Origin: Halobacteriales archaeon
GTDB taxonomy: Archaea; Thermoplasmatota; SW-10-69-26; JACQPN01; JAIVGT01
Length of the DNA: 12,153 nt
Assembly (NCBI GenBank): GCA_020201485.1
Contig: JAIVGT010000006.1
Coordinates: forward strand, 1 to 12,153
Reading direction: 5' to 3'
Shown: positions 9,001 to 12,153 of the stretch, piece after piece
How the letters are laid out: every line of letters begins with the position of its first letter
Position numbering within the stretch: the first letter of the stretch is position 1
Made by a program: the position numbers and the translations under genes
The notes under the pieces: model-generated
Seen by the model: only the letters and a program-made list of their open reading frames with translations
Told to the model about the DNA's origin: nothing
Database searches by the model: none

Positions 9001-9305
9001 GTGCCCAGGCCCTGGGCGCCCTCGAAGCCGTCGTAGAACAGCGTGCGGATGGGCCCGGCGCTCGTGAGCTCGTCCAGCGCCGGGACGTCGCCGACGCTGA
9101 CGTTGCCCGCGTCCGGCGCGCCCACCGGGAGCTCCACGCCGCCCGGTCCCGGCCCGCCGGGCTGCTGCGCCTGGTCCAGGCTGCGCGCGGCATCGTCCAC
9201 GACGCGGCCCAGCTCGTCCGTCGGGGCCTGCGCCTCGCCCAGCGGGCTGAGCACGCCGGGCGCGGTCATGAGGAGGAGCAGGAGCAGGCTCTTCGCGCCG
9301 CGCAT
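1..9305 (-). CDS. Giant secreted multidomain protein with five InhA/MAM-like modules and CARDB-like domains (3' partial)
   Basis: ATG at 9303-9305 opens a frame of 3101 codons with no stop before the left edge, so the C-terminus is missing. The start is supported by GGAGGG eight bases upstream and by an immediate signal peptide (MRGAKSLLLLLLMTAPG, Ala-X-Ala near residue 27). The order is: linker (28-87); module 1 (88-490); two CARDB-like domains (500-800); module 2 (805-1200); module 3 (1203-1623); two CARDB-like domains (1624-1900); module 4 (1901-2282); module 5 (2303-2661); a CARDB-like domain (2662-2760); a jellyroll-like domain (2752-2902); a beta-rich region (2903-3101). Each module repeats four stations (see its entry), as in the MAM-like domain of immune inhibitor A peptidases. 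No HExxH or other active site is visible, so it is more likely a binding or adhesive protein than a protease. There are 38 cysteines and about 28 N-glycosylation sequons, consistent with extracellular life. The cell anchor, if any, lies beyond the window. Coding is very secure; domain names are by motif only. Confidence 0.92.
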   Translation of the reverse strand, partial: MRGAKSLLLLLLMTAPGVLSPLGEAQAPTDELGRVVDDAARSLDQAQQPGGPGPGGVELPVGAPDAGNVSVGDVPALDELTSAGPIRTLFYDGFEGAQGLGTKGWTSEALLGDTPWGLADARTGAVQRLDGSAFTPHGELGDVPVPVKDGRHAATVVNAKGLYDGRVDARLISPVLDLRGVEGASTQTEDAYDVITKDPTLSQPYKTALALWMGTLAPIGLGGSLQTVNLGSLTYVLVTPPTHLRRLPVPEGTVNVLPDIGYGKTVQNYVDALFYNPLQARYGAALVNLTFYEKYDFNPTFDRELGTTGLVRDDGAFLEARIVAPDGSVGPWEHLDGDTVLEAQVDKGTRVEPCPFVVAFGAFNLLNGRGINSEDSACAVSAMRIPASGIVEITQGSLAQDSSYDPISSFYQGRVKLHPIAECNAVGTVDCQSDVPAFVSHSGRGSLLKSHFTLNRYAGEQIQLAWRLRSAIGPNQPSETGWFLDAVKVEALMPARDPAVASVNQPRPGDLVPTTQVVRPKATIVNNGFLGVDALRVNFTVEERARDAAGDIAAAAGADAGALAAAVGARNPGGVQPPVGTIGAVKGAAQPARTLMRSSVLVPHLDAGQYVDVTSPEACTLCVPGRYQLRVEVSVDAASGGDLLSAPRRVPDGSAANDALTVPFDVRDVAEARIRLTTDADQVLTDLNEPKTFHILATNLGNRDLEGNVELNATPVDPTTLEPVAGAPAYNAGTLVLGPGALPAGKLRTSYGADRDTFAGNATWEPRGLPPGVYRVTAALRVTPAPAALPVDFLNTYIRTTPTAYVQTGFEDPGTGSVDGFGPDHLERAGLTHQGWARIDPCAARDQGNCPATPPTAKGAVSTNHTWEGTGNDASLADLGALALLRGASAGVANGGVNVATVHVEGDQLQACISTAACTQLPYGTVEQNLALGAGQEYPAHSYLNDYYLTTTVDLTGCGTGCAPLLSFEQTANFSWNGGVEAVPLPTDGLPLALGIPGVVQQVSADQQFENRSRGLIEVTILDDDLPPALVTGSHLHPGLGTGAVESACAAAQVACETLSTACPGDVFDQLPDGQTPLTSLPATPVTPVSRLLGEQTQFNPRCVMPFVQHPGQVSAVLAAFTKPLPEFQRVANVNLADYAGHRIALTFHFQTTVGRLQGQPDPMVQPCMLGIGSGTTEGAPCLGHPLDRWVVDNIRLRGAGEGSFFDTVGDAVPGIALNANWTRWASFRTMREATDADATLDPSCMQGLHAADAKDPAAFVSGLRAPEFSAYCLDAEGTQLHGLVVSLDGRGWERHEYALAPTLEGTTSSAPNAQPVGPGNPYPDAWFLDATAGFNAPGRVDLAHRYAMRWGGPKDSVYPTEDLYGIASTPALDLTRTSSPFLAFQNQYDFHRRQTNDVDDTDPTAYDGGALFLARYACTVGDCTDHPEALQFDRRGELTPDGGYPGKVSVAFADNLATIVGVDWGASSNSQGTPEANNAFTRQSGGGADPQWVRVGAALATAFPSLCLKSVRTVDGRESIRSFQLHPAAANLTSADWEALSACPDAVAAKSFADTAAGGSSPWFRADAHTLVFNETGTTYTDITTFTQDPGSRYAVEFHAVNAHNAGTLDEGLGWSVDDLRLGEQTLANDVGVSRFVVPGGKLVGPGEEIQVRVNVTNYGLFTQRGVKVHFNVTQQGVQVFPDPSQGDSVVQSVAGSVPGLRDPSPKNVTVAFDTAWVPASQGVFVINAWTELTGEVVNGLLIPLLDEDASNDQFTQQVEVREVHSVRLLRADEMPDAQVVLPLVATPDEARSIRLGLENTGTVSEGLALGPERAVSLRLVVTDESGTEVLRRDLAVDRITAGQQATADFGLQAWKPSQSGLYTLRFTLAMASDLTPGDNERVVKVLVLTQLIPKPGQSWADLFAAQGSGWSDGTRLNFDAGQGWSFGSGKQYQPDQDGSLVLKVPVDLTTFRSAVLAVKHSYDLELGYDGGLVEVSPDGQTWIPVEPVGGYPAPLTTASPVVTDPDQRQDAFTGQSGGVVDSFFPLGTVNITRTDLIALLRDTFEPDEPAVLGQRVNSTLGQWYEVRTNVTVPAGRAWWTNRTLVNSGAITRAVGENLREDAANYLKETGPALEPGDGNAYEGTKVLRTAQPFTVPSVNGTLVIEYQEWRSLGIAHRGNQQEIHVPSAAEADLQVVDPEDGTLVDQLVVLPRAATSLSPYADNQMGWTERSVVLPAPSVEGLRGQPLRLAFTVSLANTNNAGSVHAADSPGDFGGGRPEDTDLQSPALGWAMAAPRVSLITTQVECAKATTEGLAHARSQPGFFAPRFEDGRCILFEDRGLEPGAQGYAGTDPATARWEGAWSTTLSRAPRNSEIRRTATSEDGVDPDGLADAAQAALRDGGWRIVDKVGLLSDAHVWDTRSVAPPASGHGLVALAQGQGQDARLITPLNLRAASGEVQLSLNQSFKFTAIEQKTGEPLTGGLAGGRVEVSRDGGLTWEPVAPTVPAPDPLSYTTNLAGVHFLRTFTQGSPPENLLCRRPASPGCVDPSDPFAAVGRWTPQGTQAFNLDPARSAATPFAGVERDPEGDSPYGYGSMAFTGSTCARKGFEEKLDDPCIGREDWQGVTFDLTPYAGQDVLLAFHAWFPTHRFVGAPHIGTDGDPVFMPQDFWRIDDATVQARVLDGRPLYVRLHGFSDGTGERYGWDVLNVSLLGDQHLANLGVRILDPQPGGPLFGQNATVTAVVQNKGLLPVSASGVLLAEQVGLPQLLSGGFEDWNFTTAQGCTPSLCVDAIGNWTLNNLNTTRSDGTSEGWFVDWGAISGKAPTGPVEGSSAFGFVGAGTATSQFDLRQQLTIPPGSWLLRGRYEVSKDAAQRLDGGVELRLLDAATAGTAQELPLDNDPALAGLQLAGSSHVQLDFPTTLQAAVVGGVGQTFTGSGRHQVAFDMSPVENISTLHVVVSVNFTGSSLHLSSDTVDASLVAPDGTWSTFRNATIGTTVEQPCVALPTGATQCVGTPGAGVTGRICAPSQVPPPQPCVSGPTRLVFNFTAPRVAQNTTLCPNPGSTPPRDSPEAAWADMPPPCVFPSGPWTVIVTLNTTTPVEDSSSYTIEAAAEATTY
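3..599 (-). other. C-terminal beta-rich region, possibly P-domain or PPC-like, cut by the window edge
   Basis: Residues 2903-3101 contain HQVAFDMSPVENISTLHVVV, SLHLSSDTVDASLVAPDGTW, two Pro/Cys-rich loops (six cysteines, with PPPQPC and PNPGSTPPRD), and GPWTVIVTLNTTTP leading to SSYTIEAAAEATTY. A 'D-x-x-L-x-A-P-D-G-T' strand followed by 'G-x-W-x-v-x-V' and a 'sYtie' ending resembles the P-domain or the pre-peptidase C-terminal (PPC) fold of secreted proteins. The assignment is weak and the domain may continue past the edge. Confidence 0.35.
600..1322 (-). other. CARDB-like domain followed by a jellyroll-like domain
   Basis: Residues 2662-2760 include GQNATVTAVVQNKGLLPVSA and LLAEQVGLPQLL, a CARDB-like start without a clear ending. 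It runs straight into SGGFEDWNF (2752-2760), followed by a long segment with EGWFVDWG, EGSSAFGFVGAGTATSQFDL, LTIPPGSWLLRGRYEVS and DGGVELRLLDA. 'GFE-x-W ... G-x-x-x-G ... q-x-l-x-i-p-p-G-x-w-x-L' is typical of jellyroll, carbohydrate-binding-type domains (CBM4/9-like arrangement). Two cysteines lie close together (GCTPSLC). Sugar binding is possible but not shown. Confidence 0.4.
1323..2393 (-). other. InhA/MAM-like module 5
   Basis: Residues 2303-2661 show ILFEDRG, ARLITPLNLR, AGGRVEVSRDGGLTWEP (2466-2482), GSMAFTG, DWQGVTFDLTPYAGQDVLLA, FHAWFPTHRF and the closing FWRIDDATV (2651-2659). This is the copy closest to the family pattern, with nearly every station intact. A single DPDGLAD calcium-loop-like motif is inserted early in it. 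Five cysteines here plus one just before (residue 2288) make six. Confidence 0.65.
2460..3605 (-). other. InhA/MAM-like module 4, degenerate and cysteine-free
   Basis: Residues 1901-2282 show SWADLFAAQGSGWSDG, GWSFGSG, VPVDLTTF, KHSYDLELGYDGGLVEVSPD, DAFTGQSGGV, SVEGLRGQPLRLAFTV and a closing GWAMAAPRVSL. The middle stations are well kept. The closing station lacks the Asp found in the other four copies, and a roughly 190-residue stretch is inserted before the 'GLRGQPLRLAF' strand. No cysteines at all, in contrast to modules 2, 3 and 5. Confidence 0.55.
3606..4436 (-). other. Second pair of CARDB-like Ig domains
   Basis: Residues 1624-1900 start with KLVGPGEEIQVRVNVTNYGL, the usual CARDB opening ('pGe-x-v-x-V-x-V-t-N-x-G'), and the first domain ends LLDEDASNDQFTQQVEV, the usual 'D-x-D-x-x-N-D-x-x-x-x-x-V-x-V' ending. 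The second runs from ARSIRLGLENTGTVSEGLAL to TPGDNERVVKVLVL. No cysteines. This is the clearest CARDB assignment in the protein. Confidence 0.7.
4437..5699 (-). other. InhA/MAM-like module 3
   Basis: Residues 1203-1623 begin GSFFDTVGD and show RYAMRWGG, GIASTPALDL (1366-1375), LAFQNQYDF (1383-1391), AYDGGALFLARY, NNAFTRQSGGG, YAVEFHA and the closing GWSVDDLRL (1615-1623). Order and spacing follow modules 1 and 2, and the 'YDGG' plus 'AFT-x-x-SGG' stations are those of immune inhibitor A-type domains. A preceding stretch with VVSLDGRGWERHEY (about 1284-1298) may be a partial extra beta unit. Six cysteines. Confidence 0.6.
5706..6893 (-). other. InhA/MAM-like module 2, cysteine-rich
   Basis: Residues 805-1200 show the opening GFE (809-811) with QGW (834-836), then DYYLTTTVDLTG, LLSFEQTANFSWNGGVEAVP, NVNLADYAGHRIALTFHFQT and the closing RWVVDNIRL (1189-1197). 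The last is the clearest MAM-type ending in the protein. Twelve cysteines, more than in any other module, sit mainly in inserted loops and suggest several disulfide-locked loops. Ligand and function are unknown. Confidence 0.6.
6906..7808 (-). other. First pair of CARDB-like Ig domains
   Basis: Residues 500-800 contain two domains with the CARDB strand pattern. The first starts TIVNNGFLGVDALRVNFTV (523-541) and ends VPGRYQLRVEVSVD. The second contains TFHILATNLGNRDLEGNVEL and ends GVYRVTAALRV. CARDB domains are common Ig-like adhesion or spacer units in archaeal and bacterial extracellular proteins. The first has an Ala/Gly-rich insertion at 543-574, and the only two cysteines of the pair (ACTLC). 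Confidence 0.55.
7836..9044 (-). other. InhA/MAM-like module 1
   Basis: Residues 88-490 hold the repeated stations: an opening GFEG (93-96) followed by KGW (103-105), RLISPVLDL (170-178), DGAFLEARIVAPDG (about 315-328), RYAGEQIQLAWRL (456-468) and GWFLDAVKV (481-489). A roughly 110-residue insertion follows the LDL station. Four cysteines are present. The pattern matches the beta-sandwich that follows the catalytic domain in immune inhibitor A (M6) peptidases and the wider MAM fold. No peptidase domain precedes it here. Confidence 0.6.
9225..9305 (-). other. Sec-type signal peptide of the giant protein
   Basis: Residues 1-27 show a basic start (Arg2, Lys5), a hydrophobic core containing six consecutive leucines (7-12), then Pro/Gly and small residues ending in GEAQA, a plausible signal peptidase site after Ala25 or Ala27. 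The mature chain then begins with a polar, Pro/Gly-rich linker. There is no lipobox cysteine, so a lipoprotein is unlikely. Confidence 0.85.
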
Positions 9306-9398
9306 TCAGGCATCCCTCCGGCGGCGCAGGAAGAACGTGAGCCCGGCCGCGCCGGCGATGGCGAGCAGGCTGAGCACGGCCTCGAAGCCGGGCAGGCC
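9306..9398 (-). other. PGF-CTERM-like archaeosortase sorting signal
   Basis: The tail reads LFGLPGFEAV, then about 17 hydrophobic residues (LSLLAIAGAAGLTFFL), then RRRRDA and stop. The PGF triplet is at 9384-9392. This tripartite layout matches the PGF-CTERM signal of archaeal surface proteins, known in haloarchaea to be processed by archaeosortase A and replaced by a lipid anchor. If not processed, it would still serve as a C-terminal membrane anchor. The usual Thr-rich spacer before the motif is short or absent here. The signal is a main reason for suggesting an archaeal host. Confidence 0.75.
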
Positions 9399-12153
9399 GA
9401 ACAGCGTGGTCGCGGCGCTCAGGCCGGGGATGATGGCCCCGAAGCCGAGCACGGCCGGGCCGGCCGCGGGCACGTCGGGGGCGAGCGCGGTGTGCACGCC
9501 GTCGCTCGCCTCGAACTGGTAGGTGGGGAAGCCGCCTTCGAGCGTGGTCGTGGGCAGCTTCGTCGCGAGCACGTAGGTCACGCCGCGGCTGAAGTCGGCC
9601 GTGCCGGTGAAGTCCGGCCGCATCTCCAGGGCGGTGCCGGTGATGCGCACGCGCACGCTGGCCGGCGTGTCGCCGTCCGGGTCCTTGACCACGACGGTGT
9701 ACGTGAACGTCTGGCTCGCCGGGCCGGTCTCCGGGCTGACGTGCCACGACAGCAGCTCGGGGGCGGTCGTGGCCTTGCCCCGCACGATGCCGCTCAGCGG
9801 GCCGGGCTGGCTCGCCAGGTCCACGGCCTGTACGGCGTAGTCGTAGGCCACGCCCGGCAGCGCCGTGTCGTCGAAGAACTGCGTCTCGGCCGTGCGCGCC
9901 AGCTCGTCGAGCTGCCCGGCCACGCCGCGGAGCACGACGTAGTGATCGATGCCCACGTCGTCGAACGCCGGCAGCCAGGCGAGGCGCGTCACCCCGTTGC
10001 CCAGGTCCTCGGCCGCGAGGCTGGTGGGCGCGCCCGGGGGCTGCACGTCGGGGAGCGTGGTGAGCAGGCCATCCTGCGCGGCCCGGTTGCCCAGGGCATC
10101 GGTGGCGACGACGCGGAAGGCGTAGGTCGTGCTCGGCCGCAGGCCGGTCAGGGACAGGGTGTGGGCGCGCGCCAGGTCCGGCACCTCGAAGCGCGTGGCG
10201 AGCACGGCAGCGCCCTGCGGGCCGAGGTCGACGCGGCTCGGGCTCGGCTCATCCGTCTGCCAGCTCACGGTCGCGGCCGTGTGCTCCACGCTGTCGACGC
10301 TCACGCCGGTGATGGTGGGCGCGACCTGGTCCACGAGGATGCGCGCCTTCAGCTCCTCCACGTTGCCGGCGAGGTCGGCGACGCGCACGCGCACGCGCCG
10401 CTCGCCCTGCCCGCCGGGGAGCTGGACCGGGATGCTGCGGCCGGAGGCGAAGCGCGCCGGGTGGTCCAGCTCCATGCTGCCCAGCCCGGCGTCGAGGGTG
10501 ACGTTGCCCACGCCGCTCAGCCCGTCCTCGGCCTGGATGAACACGGTGACGTTGGGGTCGCCCGTGGCCGCCGCGCCCAGGTCGATGCTCAGCGCGCCCG
10601 TGGGCTTCTGCCGGTCGATGTTCACGTACACGGTGCGCAGCGGCTCGACGTTGCCCACGACGTCCGTGCTGCGGAAGAAGAACGGCACCTGGCCCTCGGT
10701 GTCGAGCACCGGCGGGCTGCTCGCGTTGTAGGCGAGGAAGGTGAAGTTGTCGAAGCTGTACTCGGTGAACACGACGCTCGTCGTGTTGTCGCCGGGCTCG
10801 AGCACGAGCACGGCGCTGCTGCGGAACCACACCGGGCCGCCCTGCGCGACGATGCCGAGCTTCGTCAGGGGCGGGGCGTTGTCGATGGTGAAGGGGCCGA
10901 CGCTGACGACGTGCGGCTGGCCGGGGTCGAGGCTGTTGTTGACGGCGATGCGCAGGAAGACCTGGGCGCTGTCCGGAAAGCGGTCGGTGAGCAGGGCGCG
11001 GCTGACCTGGATGGCGCTCTGGGGCGTGGGGCAGGCCTCGCTCGGGGCCAGGCACTCCGTGCGCGTGAACGTCTCCACCGGCAGCTCGAGCATGCTCCCG
11101 TCCGCCAGGGCCTCGACGATGCTCACGTTGTAGGTGAGGAGCGCGTCTTGGCGCACGTCGCTGACGTTGAAGCGCAGGGTGGCGTCGCCGTGGAGCAGGT
11201 CGCCCGGCTGCGGGCTGCTGATGGTGACGTTGGCGACGGGGTCGGTGCGGAAGCGCAGCGCGGGCAGGACGCGCGCGTTGCCCACGTCGTCCAGGCTCAC
11301 GATCTGCGCGGAGTAGAGCGTGTCCTGGCTCAGGCCGCCGAGGTGGAGGATGGCGGTCGTGCCCACCTGCGTCGCGTTCGCGATGACGGTGAGGTTGTCC
11401 GCGCCTGCCGCGCCCGGCGCCCCCCAGGCGAGGTAGCTGCGCACGACCCGGCCCCCGGCCTCGCGGTCGGCAGCGAACCAGCGCAGGTCGGCCTGGCCGT
11501 GGTCGTAGGTGAGGTTGAGCAGCGCCACGTCCGGCGCGCGGTCGTCGTACAGCACGTGGGCGCACACGCACAGGTGGGCCAGCTGCAGGTTCCCCGCCAT
11601 GTCCTCCCCTTGCGCCATGGCGTACATGGTGCGGTTGTTGATGAACGTGCTCCCCAGGCCGAGGCCGTCGATGCTGGCGTTCGCCACGCGCGCGAGCTGC
11701 TGGTCGCGGCCGGGCACGAACACGCCCGTCATGTTGTCCGGGCCGAGGCTGAGGGAGGGCGCGGCGATGGCGTAGGCGATCCGCGTGGCCTCGACGACGT
11801 TGTTGTCGCTCTCCACCGCGCCGCTGTTGCAGCCGGACAGCGCCGGGTCCCAGCTCAGGGGGAAGGTGCGGTTCGCCGTGCGCACGCGGGGCACACGCAG
11901 GTCGGCGACCTTCGACGTGCTCACCTGCTGGCAGAGCACCGGCCCGCCCAGGGCGCCGCTCGGGGCCTTGGCCTGGCCCGGGGGCTGCGCGTCGAGCACG
12001 GCGCTGTCCTCCGGGACCATGGCCGAGCCGGAGCGCACGATGCTCTCCACGTTCCCCGCGAGGTCCATGGCCATGACCTGGACCTCGGTGCGCAGCAGGT
12101 CGTGCGCATCCGTGTTCAGGCAGATGGCGGTGATGGCGAGGGTGTTGTCGCAG
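9306..12153 (-). CDS. Large Ig/FnIII-repeat surface protein with PGF-CTERM-like anchor (5' partial)
   Basis: The frame is open from the right edge to a TGA at 9306-9308, giving 948 visible residues. ATG 12074 is not the true start, because the 26 codons before it are open and protein-like and it sits inside a domain motif (VQVMAMDLAGNVES). Numbering from the first codon in the window, the order is: Ig-like domains with DxAGN strand ends (about 1-205), an FnIII-like domain (206-304), an Ig-like domain (305-426), an OmpL47-like domain (427-516), an Ig-like domain (517-610), two FnIII domains (611-703 and 706-794), a last Ig-like domain (797-892), and a PGF-helix-RRRR tail. Eight cysteines and all 16 N-X-S/T sequons lie before residue about 552. 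No catalytic motif is visible. It is probably an envelope-anchored structural, adhesive or ligand-binding protein; the ligand is unknown. Coding status and topology are secure, function is inferred. Confidence 0.93.
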   Translation of the reverse strand, partial: CDNTLAITAICLNTDAHDLLRTEVQVMAMDLAGNVESIVRSGSAMVPEDSAVLDAQPPGQAKAPSGALGGPVLCQQVSTSKVADLRVPRVRTANRTFPLSWDPALSGCNSGAVESDNNVVEATRIAYAIAAPSLSLGPDNMTGVFVPGRDQQLARVANASIDGLGLGSTFINNRTMYAMAQGEDMAGNLQLAHLCVCAHVLYDDRAPDVALLNLTYDHGQADLRWFAADREAGGRVVRSYLAWGAPGAAGADNLTVIANATQVGTTAILHLGGLSQDTLYSAQIVSLDDVGNARVLPALRFRTDPVANVTISSPQPGDLLHGDATLRFNVSDVRQDALLTYNVSIVEALADGSMLELPVETFTRTECLAPSEACPTPQSAIQVSRALLTDRFPDSAQVFLRIAVNNSLDPGQPHVVSVGPFTIDNAPPLTKLGIVAQGGPVWFRSSAVLVLEPGDNTTSVVFTEYSFDNFTFLAYNASSPPVLDTEGQVPFFFRSTDVVGNVEPLRTVYVNIDRQKPTGALSIDLGAAATGDPNVTVFIQAEDGLSGVGNVTLDAGLGSMELDHPARFASGRSIPVQLPGGQGERRVRVRVADLAGNVEELKARILVDQVAPTITGVSVDSVEHTAATVSWQTDEPSPSRVDLGPQGAAVLATRFEVPDLARAHTLSLTGLRPSTTYAFRVVATDALGNRAAQDGLLTTLPDVQPPGAPTSLAAEDLGNGVTRLAWLPAFDDVGIDHYVVLRGVAGQLDELARTAETQFFDDTALPGVAYDYAVQAVDLASQPGPLSGIVRGKATTAPELLSWHVSPETGPASQTFTYTVVVKDPDGDTPASVRVRITGTALEMRPDFTGTADFSRGVTYVLATKLPTTTLEGGFPTYQFEASDGVHTALAPDVPAAGPAVLGFGAIIPGLSAATTLFGLPGFEAVLSLLAIAGAAGLTFFLRRRRDA
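9314..9319 (-). promoter_or_regulatory. Shine-Dalgarno site for the giant gene, inside the upstream coding sequence
   Basis: The minus strand reads GGAGGG, then eight bases (ATGCCTGA), then the ATG at 9305. These bases are also the codons for the last Arg-Arg-Asp-Ala residues and stop of the upstream anchor tail. The site fixes the start of the giant gene and implies that ribosomes finishing the upstream gene sit on it. The ATG inside the spacer (9311-9313) is in another frame and too close to the motif. Confidence 0.8.
9477..9764 (-). other. Membrane-proximal Ig-like domain of the upstream protein
   Basis: Residues 797-892 read APELLSWHVSPETGPASQTF, TYTVVVKDPDGDTPASVRVR, then YQFEASDGVHTA. 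This 'P-x-L-x-x-x-x-V-S-P-x-x-G' start, a 'DPDGDTP' turn and an 'F-x-A-S-D-G' end form a known Ig-like arrangement in secreted microbial proteins. The acidic turn could bind calcium. It is directly followed by an Ala/Pro/Gly-rich hinge and the PGF tail. Confidence 0.6.
9771..10322 (-). other. Two tandem fibronectin type III domains of the upstream protein
   Basis: The first (residues 611-703) has ATVSWQTDEPSPSRVDLG, then HTLSLTGLRPSTTYAFRV and VATDALGNRA, the form seen in purple-acid-phosphatase-type FnIII domains. The second (706-794) has VTRLAWLPAFDDVGIDHYVV, then FFDDTALPGVAYDYAVQAVD. Both keep the Trp of strand B and the Tyr near the end of strand F. They stand between the glycosylation-rich distal part and the membrane anchor, so a stalk role is plausible. 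Confidence 0.8.
10605..10874 (-). other. OmpL47-like beta-sandwich domain of the upstream protein
   Basis: Residues 427-516 of the visible chain hold TEYSFDNFTFLAYNASS, then a G-x-V-P-F-F-F-R-S-T-D-V-V-G-N-V-E strand and V-N-I-D-R-Q-K-P. This follows the OmpL47 pattern, in which a strand ending in 'ysfDn' is followed by a 'yrStDxxGNvE' strand and an 'IDxxxP' junction to the next Ig domain. Such domains occur as spacers in bacterial and archaeal surface proteins. Assignment is by motif only. Confidence 0.55.
11241..11537 (-). other. FnIII-like domain in the distal part of the upstream protein
   Basis: Residues 206-304 of the visible chain read as one FnIII-like unit: APDVALLNLTYDHGQADLRW (Trp of strand B), an exposed loop with two N-glycosylation sequons, then LHLGGLSQDTLYSAQIVSLD and DVGNARVLPALRFRTDP. 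The 'L-x-x-L-x-x-x-T-x-Y' station is typical of FnIII. The next Ig-like domain begins with SPQPGDLL. Confidence 0.65.

Noticed and set aside
9311..9313. Alternative ATG just downstream of GGAGGG
   Set aside because: It is in a different frame from the giant gene and directly abuts the ribosome site with no spacer. The ATG at 9305 has eight-base spacing and leads into a signal peptide.
1882..9747. A 2621-codon open frame on the minus strand, crossing the gene junction
   Set aside because: It is one frame off both real genes. Its translation is dominated by Arg, Ala, Gly, Pro and His with almost no Ile, Phe, Tyr or Lys, lacks a signal peptide or any domain motif, and is explained by GC-rich third positions of the true frame.
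12072..12074. ATG as the start of the upstream gene
   Set aside because: The frame continues upstream to the edge with protein-like sequence (CDNTLAITAICLNTDAHD), and the ATG falls within a conserved Ig strand, so the gene is 5'-truncated by the window.
1..12153. tRNA, rRNA, CRISPR arrays, insertion sequences, internal promoters or terminators
   Set aside because: The whole window is occupied by two coding frames. I saw no tandem DNA repeats, inverted-repeat ends, T-tracts or structured RNA signatures on either strand.

Overview
The window is a single minus-strand coding block of roughly 70% GC. It holds parts of two very large cell-surface genes and essentially no non-coding DNA. Reading right to left, the 3' part of one gene (9306-12153; its 5' end lies beyond the right edge) ends in TGA. 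The next base begins the ATG of a second gene, which runs without a stop through all 3101 codons to the left edge (1-9305; its 3' end is missing). I translated both frames by hand to reach these calls. Longer-looking open frames elsewhere in the window are out-of-frame by-products of the GC-rich third codon positions.

The upstream protein (948 residues visible) is a chain of Ig-like and fibronectin-III-like domains, one of them resembling OmpL47. It ends in a PGF motif, a hydrophobic helix and four arginines, which matches the archaeal PGF-CTERM / archaeosortase sorting signal. The downstream protein starts with a clear signal peptide. It then carries five diverged copies of a module resembling the MAM-like beta-sandwich of immune inhibitor A peptidases, separated by CARDB-like Ig domains, then a jellyroll-like domain and a final beta-rich region. 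No peptidase or other catalytic motif is visible in either protein.

The PGF-CTERM-like tail, the enrichment in N-glycosylation sequons and the perfect GGAGG ribosome binding site together suggest an archaeon. The proteins are not as acidic as typical haloarchaeal ones, so a high-GC non-halophilic euryarchaeal lineage, for example in Thermoplasmatota, seems more likely than Halobacteria. This placement is inference.

The stop/start abutment and the ribosome binding site lying inside the last codons of the upstream gene suggest that the two are co-transcribed and translationally coupled. Together they would form an envelope-anchored, glycosylated, disulfide-stabilised adhesin or binding system. 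What they bind cannot be read from the sequence. No RNA genes, mobile elements, CRISPR arrays, terminators or promoters are recognisable, and there is no gene-free stretch over 300 bases.
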